Of a DNA stretch of 64,000 bases, positions 1 to 8,770 are shown one piece after another. Every line of letters starts with the position of its first letter. Positions within the stretch are counted from its first letter, which is position 1. Position numbers and translations under genes: made by a program. The DNA comes from Bacteroidota bacterium (GTDB lineage Bacteria; Bacteroidota; Bacteroidia; Bacteroidales; F082): NCBI GenBank assembly GCA_023396415.1, contig JAEWWJ010000064.1, positions 1 through 64,000 on the forward strand. The letters are read 5' to 3'. The notes under the pieces are model-generated. The model had not been told where the DNA came from, searched no databases, and worked only from the letters and a program-made list of their open reading frames with translations.

Positions 1-60
1 ACTCACGTATTTTGGAGTTACTGCACGCTTTTTATTGACTCTTTGCATATATCCTTGCAT
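1..60 (-). CDS. N-terminal fragment of an unidentified protein (cut by window edge)
   Basis: Only the first 20 codons are inside the window, reading leftwards from an ATG at 60; no stop occurs before the edge. The peptide is basic (MQGYMQRVNKKRAVTPKYVS). A purine-rich GAAGGA lies about five bases upstream of the ATG, which supports a real start; a second in-frame ATG is at 48. The basic start followed by T-P-K-Y-V-S is reminiscent of the beginning of some Bacteroidota transposases, but this is too short to claim. A TACCTTTG box on the minus strand (172 to 165) could be its promoter. Confidence 0.35.
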   Translation of the reverse strand, partial: MQGYMQRVNKKRAVTPKYVS

Positions 61-164
61 TTAATCCTTCAAAAATAGTCATAAATATCTCATAAACATA
101 AGGTTGATGGTTTTTCAGTAGACCCTAATTATAATCAAGACTTTCTGGTTTCAGCAGCAGATTG

Positions 165-172
165 CAAAGGTA
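165..172 (-). promoter_or_regulatory. Candidate -7 promoter element (TACCTTTG) for the edge gene
   Basis: On the minus strand this reads TACCTTTG, an exact match to the Bacteroidota -7 consensus TAnnTTTG, about 105 bases upstream of the ATG at 60. No TTTG at a suitable -33 distance was found, so support is partial. The rest of 61-387 holds this element and the terminator at 240-271; nothing else was recognised there. Confidence 0.3.
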
Positions 173-239
173 AATTTATCGTCAAAAGTTAGGTTTTTTT
201 TTAGCGATGTAGAGCATTTGTCATGAACCGGTGTGTTGC

Positions 240-271
240 CAAAAAAACGGCTGCTGTTTGGAACAGCAGCC
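240..271 (-). terminator. Rho-independent terminator of the lipoprotein pair
   Basis: Perfect 10-bp inverted repeat GGCTGCTGTT (249-258) / AACAGCAGCC (262-271) with a three-base loop. Read on the minus strand the stem is followed by a run of T (the A run at 241-247 on the plus strand), the classic intrinsic terminator form. It lies about 115 bases downstream of the stop codon at 388 and is oriented to end the minus-strand lipoprotein transcript. Confidence 0.8.
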
Positions 272-387
272 GGAAAGCTGAAATTTGTTTTTTGCTAAGT
301 TGACGCGGTGTTTGCTCAGCTTAAAAACACACAGCATCAACATTCGGAAAAAGAAACAGCAACGAACACAAGATGCAAAATAGTTGA

Positions 388-849
388 TTATAAACGTATC
401 CCCCCCCGGGCATGAAGGTTTTTTTTGTTGTAAAAACCTTCTACTGTAATCTCAAAATCAGCATCTAACGTTTTTTGATCGGCATGATTGATCACAAATT
501 TTCCGGAGGTAGATTTGTAAAACTCGTCGGTAGAACCTTGCACGATAAGCTCGCAAGAATGTTGATAATTTTGGCCGAAATGATAAGTTCCCGGCCCATT
601 AAAAGGTTCAAGTGAAATTTTAAAAACAACCTTGCCGGCCAGTTCATTGTTCATCACACTTAAATGTAGGGCATCATTCAAAAGCATATACTTTTCAATA
701 TTCTTTGAGCAAACCTGCTTATGAATGTCGTCTGTTATTTCCATAAAAAAGACACCTTCACAAGGAAAATTTTCATCTGTTGATGGATGAGTACACGACC
801 CGATCAGACCAAAAGAAGCCACAACGACAAGGATATAAAATCTTGACAT
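388..849 (-). CDS. Hypothetical lipoprotein
   Basis: About 153 residues from the ATG at 849, which begins MSRFYILVVVASFGLIGSC: a signal peptide with a lipobox (L-I-G-S-C), so lipid attachment at Cys19 is expected. The open frame runs further upstream to 903, but that extension would put about 18 extra residues ahead of the signal peptide and is probably not used. The mature part is beta-rich with Cys pairs and no family I recognise. It is the second gene after the lipoprotein at 887-1303 (37-base gap), so the two are probably cotranscribed. A run of eight G on the coding strand (400-407) falls in the last few codons. Confidence 0.6.
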   Translation of the reverse strand: MSRFYILVVVASFGLIGSCTHPSTDENFPCEGVFFMEITDDIHKQVCSKNIEKYMLLNDALHLSVMNNELAGKVVFKISLEPFNGPGTYHFGQNYQHSCELIVQGSTDEFYKSTSGKFVINHADQKTLDADFEITVEGFYNKKNLHARGGIRL

Positions 850-886
850 GACAGTAACATTCAGCAGATGAAACGATTGTAAATAA

Positions 887-1303
887 CTATTTTCCGCCCA
901 CACTAACGGTACAGGAAGCAGTAAAAGACTTACCTACATTGACACCACTTTTGATGGTTCCTGTTATAATGAAGATCCAAGTGCCGGAGGTTCTGACAAA
1001 AAAGTTCGGAAAGGTGATGGGTTCTCCTTTTATCAACAACATTCCATTTCCAAGAAAAGTGTCGTCCTGCAAACCACCGGGTGATTTTATTTCCAATTTA
1101 ATCAATTCATAATCGTCTGATAAACAGGTGATGTAAAAATCAATGGTAGTTGCATCAATAGCAATTGAAGTGGCAGAAAAGCTTGGAACGTAGGCTATTG
1201 GTTCAGGCTCGGGTTCAGGATCGTCTTTTTTACAAGAGGTAGTCGTAAACACAACCGCCAAAAACATGATGCCGAGAATTAAAAGTACATTTTTTGTTTT
1301 CAT
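887..1303 (-). CDS. Hypothetical lipoprotein with surface-export-like signal
   Basis: 138 residues. The N-terminus is a signal peptide ending in T-T-S-C followed by KKDDPEPEPEP. Cys followed by Lys and acidic residues resembles the lipoprotein export signal that sends Bacteroidota lipoproteins to the outer face of the outer membrane (family knowledge); the Pro-Glu repeat is a typical flexible linker. The remaining ~100 residues look like one beta-sandwich domain, with no recognised family. The ATG at 1303 has an upstream AAAGGA on the coding strand. First gene of a two-gene unit with the lipoprotein at 388-849. Confidence 0.65.
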   Translation of the reverse strand: MKTKNVLLILGIMFLAVVFTTTSCKKDDPEPEPEPIAYVPSFSATSIAIDATTIDFYITCLSDDYELIKLEIKSPGGLQDDTFLGNGMLLIKGEPITFPNFFVRTSGTWIFIITGTIKSGVNVGKSFTASCTVSVGGK

Positions 1304-1622
1304 ATTCCTTTGATTTTAAATGGTTAGACTGCAAGATACGCATGGAATATGCTCCTTGTCATTTAAAAATGGGATACGAATCTACTTTTTGATTATTCGC
1401 TACCACAAACTTATTATCTGAAACCATCGGCCTCGGGTTTTAATTGAAAGCCTAGGTAGCCGGCGAAGGTTTGTTTGATTGTTTTATTTTATAAACGTTT
1501 TGTAACTGAATCCAACGCCTTAGTTTTGAATATTTTTGACGTCAGCTCGAACAGAATGTGAAGGGAAATTGCCAATTTGGTCTGCAAAAGATGATTTCGG
1601 GTGCCATCAAAAAAAATAATCG
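1304..1622. other. Intergenic region, no gene seen
   Basis: About 320 bases between the start of the minus-strand lipoprotein and the stop of the minus-strand LytTR regulator. It should contain the lipoprotein promoter; a TAAGTTTG box on the minus strand (1413 to 1406) fits the -7 consensus but lies about 100 bases from the start and has no clear -33 partner. No convincing terminator hairpin for the LytTR gene was found. Confidence 0.4.
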
Positions 1623-2378
1623 TTACAAATGATTTTGCAGGGCCGCGATAAAAAAATCTTTTCTTCTACTGGAAACCGGAATCCGCTCTTTGTTCGACAA
1701 AACCACCAACCCACCGCTGCCTTTTTCGTAGCTCAGCACGTGGTTAAGGTTGATTAAATGCGATTGATGAATCCTGCAAAAACCTAAAGGCGAAAGCATT
1801 TCATCAAACTCCTTCAATGTTTTTGCCACCAAAATGGTTTTGCCCTTGCCGCTAACAATTTGGGTGTAGTTTTTGTCGGATTCACACCTTATAACATCTT
1901 CCACACGAATGATGTACATATTATTGGAAGTGTTGAGAATGATCTTTTTCTGCTGTCGTTCTGCGTTCATGTTTTCTTCGAGGGCAGCAAGTTGCTGGTC
2001 AAAACGTTCTTCCACTTCAACTTGCTGTTTGAGTTTTTCAACAGCTTTAATGAGATCGCGCGGACTAAGCGGTTTTAACAGGTAATCAATGGCGCTTAGT
2101 TTAATGGCCCGCAACGCAAACTGATCGAAAGCGGTAACAAAAATCACCTTAAAGGGGATGTGGCGGTATTTTTTTAGCAACTCAAAACCATTCCCTCCGG
2201 GCATTTGAATATCGAGAAAAACCACTGCCGGCTTCAATGTTTTTATGAGTGTTTGTGCCTCAGAAATATTCTCGGCTTCGCCAACAACTTCAATTTCTTT
2301 GCAATAAAACTCCAGCATGTTTTTTAGCGCTGTTCTGGAGTGCGTTTCATCGTCAACCAATAAGGCTTTCATAATCAT
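1623..2378 (-). CDS. LytTR-family response regulator
   Basis: 251 residues. Receiver domain (about 1-122) with the acidic pair Asp9-Asp10, phospho-acceptor Asp56 in V-F-L-D-I-Q-M-P, Thr in V-T-A-F-D and Lys in L-L-K-P-L. A charged linker leads to a LytTR DNA-binding domain (about 145-251; R-I-H-Q-S-H-L-I-N-L). This is the AlgR/LytR architecture and binds DNA as a transcription regulator. The start may be the second ATG (2372), which gives the usual MKALLVDDE beginning. It lies eight bases downstream of the sensor kinase stop, so the kinase at 2387-5503 is its probable partner. No neighbouring target gene is obvious. Confidence 0.9.
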   Translation of the reverse strand: MIMKALLVDDETHSRTALKNMLEFYCKEIEVVGEAENISEAQTLIKTLKPAVVFLDIQMPGGNGFELLKKYRHIPFKVIFVTAFDQFALRAIKLSAIDYLLKPLSPRDLIKAVEKLKQQVEVEERFDQQLAALEENMNAERQQKKIILNTSNNMYIIRVEDVIRCESDKNYTQIVSGKGKTILVAKTLKEFDEMLSPLGFCRIHQSHLINLNHVLSYEKGSGGLVVLSNKERIPVSSRRKDFFIAALQNHL

Positions 2379-2386
2379 CGTTTTAG

Positions 2387-5300
2387 CTATTTAGAATTTC
2401 TGGTTAGTGGAACTGTAAACACAACGCGCGTTCCCATAACTATGCCTTGCTGAACAATTTCTTCAATGACAAAATTTATGCGGATCTTGCTTTGTTTTTC
2501 AATGAGTTGAAGTCGTTCCCGGCAAATAGTAATGCTTAGCGATTCGCCTTCGTGAAGCTTTGATTGTTGCGCTGCCGCCGAAAGCCCCACACCGTTGTCG
2601 CGTACCTCATACTGTAAACTGTTTTTCATTAACGTGTATTTGACCTGAATTTCGCCACCTTTTTCAAGCTTGTTTTTCAGCCCATGTTCCAACGCGTTTT
2701 CTAAAAACGGCTGAACCATCATGGGAGGCACAAAAGTGATTGCTGTGTCAATATCCGGATCAACCACCACCTTGAAAGTAAAGTGATCTGTAAAACGTAA
2801 TTTCTGAAGCTCCATATATAAGCTGATGGTTTCAATTTCTTTGTCGAGATTGATCCTTTCGTGGCGGCTGTTTTCTAAAATTAAACGAATCAAACGTGCA
2901 AAATCAGAAAGATACTGTCCGGCAAGGTGTTTCTGGTTGGAATAAATATAGTTTTGAATAGAGGTAAGTGAGTTAAAAATGAAGTGTGGATTCATTTGCA
3001 ATCTGAGGAGCTTTTGGTTCAACTCCATGTTTTGTAATTTTAGTTTTACATCTTTAAGTCGTGCATACCAGATCATTAATAGAACAGAAATGAGCATGAG
3101 CGAAACGAAAACGATAAACCAAGCTCGTTTCCACCAAGGACCCGCGACTTCAATTTGCAGATGCGATTCTTGTTCACCCATATTTCCGTAGGCATCGCCA
3201 ATACGCATTTTAAAGATGTAGCTGCCCGCCGGAACATTGGTGAAATATACCGAGCGCTGTTGCGAGGTTAGGCTGCGCCAATCGTCATCAAATCCTTCCA
3301 GTTTGTAATAAAAGGTGTATAGATTATTGGATTCCCAACGGTCGGTACCAAAATTGATAGCAAAAAAGTTTTGGTGATACACCAAACGAACTTTCTTGGA
3401 ATGATCAATAAAAGGGATAAAAACCTCATTAAACACATCGAGATGTGTGAGAAACACCTTAGGAAACCGATGTTGAAAGCCCATTTTGTCTGTTTCGATC
3501 ATTGCCAATCCATTGCGGCCACCAAGAAGTATTTTTGATTCGTCAAGGAGTAAAAACGCTGCCTGATGGGCATTGTAAGTGATGTTGACCAACATGCTAT
3601 AATCGGTAACCAAGTTGAGTTGTGGATCATATTTCATCAATCCTTTTGATGATAATAGCCACAAATTATTTTGGCTGCCGACCCCTATTTTGAAAATCTG
3701 CATCTGTTGAAAATGACTGCTTGTGGTTATCTTTTCAAACCGATCATTTTGGGTATCGTATCTAAACAAACCATTAGCTGCTACCCATACGGTTCCTCGG
3801 CTATCGGTGGTAATGTCATAAATCAAATCAGCATCAATGCCCCCGTTGGGATTGCTTTCGGTGAAATACGAAACGGCAGTATCTTGATCGGTATTGAAGC
3901 AAATAAGTCCTCTGTTGGAAGTGCCAATCCAAAGCTTATTGGGGGCAAAGTGCAAAACAGTGATCAACTTTGCTTGTGAATCAGGTAGTTTATGACTCAA
4001 TATTTTATCAAAGGCAGCCTTTTGATGCTGAAAAAGCATCAAGCCCGGACCTCCCCAAAAGCCCAAATATACATTGCCATCGTTGTTAAAAGTAAAATCA
4101 TTGTACCAGTCTTGCTTTAGGCTTGAACTATCATATCTAAAACTTTCAAACGTATTGCTTTTTGGCAAGAATCTTCCAAAACCTTTGCCTGCCCAATAGC
4201 CAATATACAGAGTGCTGTCGGGGTGTTTTTTCAACGATCTGATATGAGCCGATAAAATTTTGTTGTTGTTTTTCGGATGAAAGTGTTCAAATTTCATGCT
4301 TTGCAAGTGCAACACATCAATACCTTCATCGGTGGTGCCAATCCAGACTTCGTTATCCGATTTTTTGGATAGACTACTGATTCGTGAAGATGCCGGTGTG
4401 TTTACAATTCCCGGCACATGAAACATATAGCTGATGCCCTCGTGCTGAGGCAGATGTGTAGAAATTCCATTTTCGTGCGAAAACCATAACCGTCCACTTC
4501 GGTCTTCATACACCTTGTAAATTCGTTCTCCGCCAAGCGATCCGGGGTCGTTATTATCAAGTTGATAATGAATGGCTTGTCCTGTTTTTATGTTGATTTT
4601 AAGCAAGCCGTTTGCTGTGCCCAACCAGTAAAGGCCATTTTTATCGCTGATGAGGCTGTAAACCGTGCCGCTATAATATTTGTGAAAATAATCCCTGTTT
4701 TGGTCGTAAAGGTAAAGTCCATCAAAACCTCCTATCCATGTTTTGTTGTCTTTATAGGGCATCAACATCGAAACATCGTTCTCTCGCTTAAAACCTTGCA
4801 AATCAGCTTGATTAACTGGCAATGGTTTAAAAACATTCCGAGTTTCGTCATACAGATAAGGCCCCATTGCTCTTCCACCCACAAGTAAATGTTCTTTGCT
4901 GCTTCTCGCTATGGCATGATAATGATAATAGGGCTGATCAACGGCTTTGTGTTTGAGTTGTTTTTTGTGTTTTTGTTCAATGGTGTTGTAGGTGTGCAGC
5001 CAGCCATCTAATGTTTCGAACCAGATGAGGCTGTCAGTATCCATAAACAATGCCCGCACATAACTGCTGTCAATGTAACTGCCATAAGGAGCGTAAGCGC
5101 CAAAAACCCGTACAAAATTGTCATCATACCTATTGTATCTGACCAAACCACCAGAATGTCCTATCCACAAATCTCCCTTGTTATCTACCAGCAAACTGCT
5201 GATGATGTGACCATTAAGACTATTTTTGCTTTCGCTGGGTTGATAAATTTTAAATTCATAGCCATCAAAACGCCCCAGACCATTTTCGCCGGCCAACCAA

Positions 5301-5503
5301 ATAAAGCCTGTTCGGTCTTGGATGATGTCGTTGACAATGCCAATTTCATCAAAATCAATGGGCGAATATTTGGTAAAACGGGCGAAATAATCATTCGTTA
5401 TCTCCCACTGTTTGGGCAGGCTGTCTAACGAAAGAGCTTGTGCAAACAAAGGCTGCAAAGCTACTTCCATGATCAGAAGAAATAAAATACCCAGTGGCTT
5501 CAT
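2387..5503 (-). CDS. Two-component sensor kinase with periplasmic propeller and Y_Y_Y domain
   Basis: 1038 residues. Signal peptide (1-21); then roughly 650 residues of two-component-regulator propeller repeats (for example D-R-T-G-F-I-W-L-A near residue 70), a Y_Y_Y domain ending near 785, one membrane segment (about 794-814), and a LytS-type kinase core. The phospho-acceptor is His840 in Q-M-N-P-H-F-I-F-N-S-L; the ATPase domain shows F-L-E-N-A-L-E-H and D-N-G-V-G-L. The architecture resembles the Bacteroidota sensors that detect glycans or other periplasmic ligands, but unlike hybrid kinases the regulator is a separate protein, encoded next. There is no adjacent SusC/SusD pair, so the ligand cannot be guessed. 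Confidence 0.9.
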   Translation of the reverse strand: MKPLGILFLLIMEVALQPLFAQALSLDSLPKQWEITNDYFARFTKYSPIDFDEIGIVNDIIQDRTGFIWLAGENGLGRFDGYEFKIYQPSESKNSLNGHIISSLLVDNKGDLWIGHSGGLVRYNRYDDNFVRVFGAYAPYGSYIDSSYVRALFMDTDSLIWFETLDGWLHTYNTIEQKHKKQLKHKAVDQPYYHYHAIARSSKEHLLVGGRAMGPYLYDETRNVFKPLPVNQADLQGFKRENDVSMLMPYKDNKTWIGGFDGLYLYDQNRDYFHKYYSGTVYSLISDKNGLYWLGTANGLLKINIKTGQAIHYQLDNNDPGSLGGERIYKVYEDRSGRLWFSHENGISTHLPQHEGISYMFHVPGIVNTPASSRISSLSKKSDNEVWIGTTDEGIDVLHLQSMKFEHFHPKNNNKILSAHIRSLKKHPDSTLYIGYWAGKGFGRFLPKSNTFESFRYDSSSLKQDWYNDFTFNNDGNVYLGFWGGPGLMLFQHQKAAFDKILSHKLPDSQAKLITVLHFAPNKLWIGTSNRGLICFNTDQDTAVSYFTESNPNGGIDADLIYDITTDSRGTVWVAANGLFRYDTQNDRFEKITTSSHFQQMQIFKIGVGSQNNLWLLSSKGLMKYDPQLNLVTDYSMLVNITYNAHQAAFLLLDESKILLGGRNGLAMIETDKMGFQHRFPKVFLTHLDVFNEVFIPFIDHSKKVRLVYHQNFFAINFGTDRWESNNLYTFYYKLEGFDDDWRSLTSQQRSVYFTNVPAGSYIFKMRIGDAYGNMGEQESHLQIEVAGPWWKRAWFIVFVSLMLISVLLMIWYARLKDVKLKLQNMELNQKLLRLQMNPHFIFNSLTSIQNYIYSNQKHLAGQYLSDFARLIRLILENSRHERINLDKEIETISLYMELQKLRFTDHFTFKVVVDPDIDTAITFVPPMMVQPFLENALEHGLKNKLEKGGEIQVKYTLMKNSLQYEVRDNGVGLSAAAQQSKLHEGESLSITICRERLQLIEKQSKIRINFVIEEIVQQGIVMGTRVVFTVPLTRNSK

Positions 5504-5777
5504 AACTGGAAAATTTCCGCCACAATGTACAACTTATTATTGTTTTTAGTAAAGCTAAATTTTGTTTTTCAGTACCTTAGCTTTAAAAATAAATTCAAAT
5601 TGCTGAGCAATTTAAGCACGTCCCTTGTAAACAGATGTGGTTGAAACGTGAAAGGCATAAGGCTTTAGAATTTCTGCTTCAAAAAATAAAATTCAACCGA
5701 AATACCCTCTCAACAAAAAAGTTATTAACACTTTTTTAACCACTGTGCGGTTTTTTTAGTTTATTTTTGCCGCGGAT

Positions 5778-6272
5778 ATGAAAAAGATCAAGTTACATCA
5801 GGTTTTAACAGTCATGTTGGCGTTTTTGGTTCTGTCGGGTTCAGCCGGCATCACCTTGAATGCGCATTACTGTAACACCGAAAAATCACTTGAAAAATCA
5901 CTTTTTCCTTTCCCAATTGACTGTACGCACGAATCCGCAGCTTGTGACCACGAACAGGAAAAGACCATTGCTGACAACTGTTGTACCACAACACACAAAA
6001 AATCAGCGAATGAAGAAAAAGGCTGTTGCGAAGATTTTTTGCAATATCTGAAAGGCACCTCCGACTTTGAGCTGCCCAAACTTCAAATTAAAAGCCTTTT
6101 CAACTCCTTTTTAACCTTTGTGGTTCGCCTGCTCGACATTTTTTCGCCCTCTGTTGAAAAAGCCAAACAAACGGCTTCTTTCTCTTCCGATGTGGAACCA
6201 CCTGCCGCAACAGGCAAAATGCGTGTTATTTCTTTCCAACAGCTCAAATTAGACGGACAGCATAGCGCTTAG
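5778..6272 (+). CDS. HYC_CC_PP family protein
   Basis: 164 residues with an N-terminal signal peptide. It carries the three short motifs that name this Bacteroidota family: H-Y-C at residues 30-32, Cys-Cys pairs (N-C-C-T-T and G-C-C-E), and Pro-Pro near residue 143 (E-P-P-A-A). Function is not established as far as I know. The Cys/His-rich mature region suits metal binding, and in my recollection the family is often encoded next to a TonB receptor and an HMA-domain protein, exactly the order here (6498 and 8771). A TATTTTTG box (5762-5769) lies just upstream, but so close to the ATG that its role is uncertain. Location: periplasm or outer membrane (inference). Confidence 0.75.
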   Translation: MKKIKLHQVLTVMLAFLVLSGSAGITLNAHYCNTEKSLEKSLFPFPIDCTHESAACDHEQEKTIADNCCTTTHKKSANEEKGCCEDFLQYLKGTSDFELPKLQIKSLFNSFLTFVVRLLDIFSPSVEKAKQTASFSSDVEPPAATGKMRVISFQQLKLDGQHSA

Positions 6273-6333
6273 TCCGCAAAGGCACCGGCTTGCACTTTGG
6301 ATTTTTCTTAAAAATTTGCTGTTAAAACCATTG

Positions 6334-6356
6334 GTTTCTTTGTTGGCCAAAGAAAC
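6334..6356 (+). repeat. Intergenic hairpin
   Basis: Perfect 9-bp inverted repeat GTTTCTTTG (6334-6342) / CAAAGAAAC (6348-6356) with a five-base loop, between the HYC_CC_PP gene and the TonB receptor. It is not followed by an uninterrupted T run, so it is a weak terminator at best; it could be an attenuator or a processing site. Confidence 0.45.
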
Positions 6357-6446
6357 GTTGTTTATGCAACCTAACCGAAAGCCAAAATTGCAACTTTCTT
6401 TGAAGGTCGGCCTTTGAGGAATTCATGCTTTACAAGATTGCTTTGT

Positions 6447-6454
6447 TATTTTTG
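6447..6454 (+). promoter_or_regulatory. Candidate -7 element (TATTTTTG) for the TonB receptor
   Basis: Exact TAnnTTTG match about 43 bases upstream of the receptor ATG at 6498, a normal leader length. No well-spaced TTTG -33 element is visible. If real, the receptor and HMA genes can be transcribed separately from the HYC_CC_PP gene. Confidence 0.4.
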
Positions 6455-6497
6455 TATAGCCAAATCATTCAATTCCAATCCATTATATTTCGATCTG

Positions 6498-8705
6498 ATG
6501 AAAATAAAACATATTTCATTGTTGTTGGGTTTATTACTTTCAACGATTTTTTTGCAGGCCCAAACTTTGCGTGGCATTGTGTATGAGAACGTGAACAACG
6601 ACACCATTCCGCTGCCCGGCGTAAATATTTACTGGGAGGGAACCCAAAAAGGAACCGTTACCGATGCGAAAGGCCGCTTCGCACTTAAAGAAGCCAAAGG
6701 TGCGCACCATCTTGTTTTCAGCTTTGTAGGCTATGCCAACGACACCATTCATGCCCATTCGTCTGATGCGCTTTTCACACATGTGATGAGCAGCGCCCTC
6801 AACCTGAATGAGGTAGAGGTGGTAAGCCGCGAGAAAACAGCTTTTGTTTCGCGCATGAGCACAGTGAATACCACACATATTAGTTCGGGCGAGCTCAAGA
6901 AAGCAGCTTGTTGTAATCTTTCCGAAAGTTTTGAAACCAGCGCCAGCGTTGACGTTTCATACAGCGATGCGGTTACCGGCGCCAAACAAATTGAAATGCT
7001 TGGCTTGGCGGGCATTTACACTCAAATGATGAGCGAAAACATGCCCGATTTGCGCGGATTGGCCAATAGCTTTGGTCTGGGTTATGTGCCCGGAAGCTGG
7101 ATGGAGAGCATTCAGGTTTCTAAGGGAACATCCACTGTATTAAATGGTTACGAATCCATGAGTGGGCAAATTAATGTGGAATACAAAAAACCTTCTGCAG
7201 GCGACAAGCTTTTTGTGAATCTTTTTCAAAACCATATGGGACGCTCTGAAGCCAATTTTAATGCCCGCACGCACCTGAGTAAAAATTTAAGCACCATGCT
7301 TTTAGGTCATGTGAGCCACAATGGAACCCGCCATGATGATAATAAAGATGGTTTTTTAGACGACCCACTTTATACCCAATACAACCTCTTCAACCGTTGG
7401 GATTATATGCACAACAATTATGATATACAATTTGGCATCAAGGCCTTAAAGGAAAGCCGTGAGGGTGGACAACTGAGCTACGACGACCAGCTGCCACGCG
7501 ACATCAACAATGGTTATGGCGTGAAAATGAATACCGAGCGTGTTGCCGCTTTCCTGAAAACAGGTTTTATCTTCGACCGTCCTGTTACCAGCATCGGTAT
7601 TCAGCAACAATTTACTTATCACAAGTTGGGTTCTTACTTTGGCCTCAATGATTACGATGCCAATCAGCTTTCGTATTATGCCAATGCCTTGTTTCAATCG
7701 TATATCGGCAACACCCAACATGCTTACACTACCGGGGCGAGTTTTATTTACGACAAATATGAAGAACAGCTCAACGACAGCCTCTTTGGAAGAACCGAAG
7801 TGGTGCCTGGCGTGTTTTTTCAATACAGCTATAGCGATGGTGAAAAAATCAATATCATTGCAGGGCTGCGGGCCGATCATCACAATGAGTTTGGTGCTTT
7901 TGTTACACCACGGCTGCATCTGCGCTACAACTTTAATGAGCACACTGTTATGCGCGCCACCGCCGGAAAGGGTTTCCGTTCGCCCAATGTGCTGGCCGAA
8001 AACACTTCGCTGCTGGCCTCATCGCGACGTTTGGTTTTTGTCAACACACCACGGATGGAGGAAGCTTGGAACTTTGGCCTGAACCTGAGCAAGCATTTCG
8101 ACATTGGCAACCGCGAACTAACCGTCAATATTGATGGATACCGTACCAGCTTTGTGAATCAGGTGATCATTGACAGGGATTCCGACATTGAGCTCATCCG
8201 CATTTATAACCTCAATGGGAAATCGTATTCCAACAGCTTTCAGCTGGAAGCCAATTATGAGCTTCTCAAAGGCTTAGATGTTACCGCGGCTTTTCGGGTG
8301 AATGACGTGAAAATGACCTACAACGATGAGCTGCTGCAAAAACCTTTGGTGAACAAATACAAGGGATTGGTGAGCATGTCGTACGTTACCAACCAGAAAA
8401 AATGGCAGTTTGATGCCACCGCCCAGTTCAATGGCCAAAGCCGATTGCCCAACACCGAGGCCAATCCTGAAATCTATCGCCAAGTTGCAAAATCGCCTGC
8501 TTATACCATCCTCAACGCGCAGGTTACCAAGTATTTCAGGGTGTGGAATGTTTACCTCGGCGGCGAAAACCTCACCAATTTCAAGCAAAACAATCCGGTG
8601 ATTGCTGCCGAAAATCCTTTTGGAAACCATTTCGATTCGTCTATGATCTGGGGGCCTATTTCAGGTATCAAAGTGTATGTTGGATTGCGTTATATGATTG
8701 AGTAA
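6498..8705 (+). CDS. TonB-dependent outer-membrane receptor, probable metal (copper) uptake
   Basis: 735 residues from the ATG at 6498, chosen because it opens a clean signal peptide (MKIKHISLLLGLLLSTIFLQA, then Q-T); the frame is also open upstream to a TTG at 6414. A carboxypeptidase-regulatory-like domain (about 22-105) precedes the plug (about 125-230) and a 22-strand barrel that ends in an aromatic/Ile strand at the C-terminus. The plug has a Cys-Cys pair (K-K-A-A-C-C-N-L). No SusD partner follows; instead a secreted HMA protein does, and the HYC_CC_PP protein precedes. That context points to uptake of a metal ion, with copper the usual HMA ligand (inference). Energised by TonB from the inner membrane. 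Confidence 0.85.
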   Translation: MKIKHISLLLGLLLSTIFLQAQTLRGIVYENVNNDTIPLPGVNIYWEGTQKGTVTDAKGRFALKEAKGAHHLVFSFVGYANDTIHAHSSDALFTHVMSSALNLNEVEVVSREKTAFVSRMSTVNTTHISSGELKKAACCNLSESFETSASVDVSYSDAVTGAKQIEMLGLAGIYTQMMSENMPDLRGLANSFGLGYVPGSWMESIQVSKGTSTVLNGYESMSGQINVEYKKPSAGDKLFVNLFQNHMGRSEANFNARTHLSKNLSTMLLGHVSHNGTRHDDNKDGFLDDPLYTQYNLFNRWDYMHNNYDIQFGIKALKESREGGQLSYDDQLPRDINNGYGVKMNTERVAAFLKTGFIFDRPVTSIGIQQQFTYHKLGSYFGLNDYDANQLSYYANALFQSYIGNTQHAYTTGASFIYDKYEEQLNDSLFGRTEVVPGVFFQYSYSDGEKINIIAGLRADHHNEFGAFVTPRLHLRYNFNEHTVMRATAGKGFRSPNVLAENTSLLASSRRLVFVNTPRMEEAWNFGLNLSKHFDIGNRELTVNIDGYRTSFVNQVIIDRDSDIELIRIYNLNGKSYSNSFQLEANYELLKGLDVTAAFRVNDVKMTYNDELLQKPLVNKYKGLVSMSYVTNQKKWQFDATAQFNGQSRLPNTEANPEIYRQVAKSPAYTILNAQVTKYFRVWNVYLGGENLTNFKQNNPVIAAENPFGNHFDSSMIWGPISGIKVYVGLRYMIE

Positions 8706-8770
8706 AAAGTTGATTTTTGAACACATTCGAGTAAAAAAATGTTTATTTGTAATTTTAAAATTCCATTGTC

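Noticed and set aside
1..60. Calling the edge fragment a transposase
   Set aside because: Twenty residues are not enough; no terminal repeats or target duplication can be seen.
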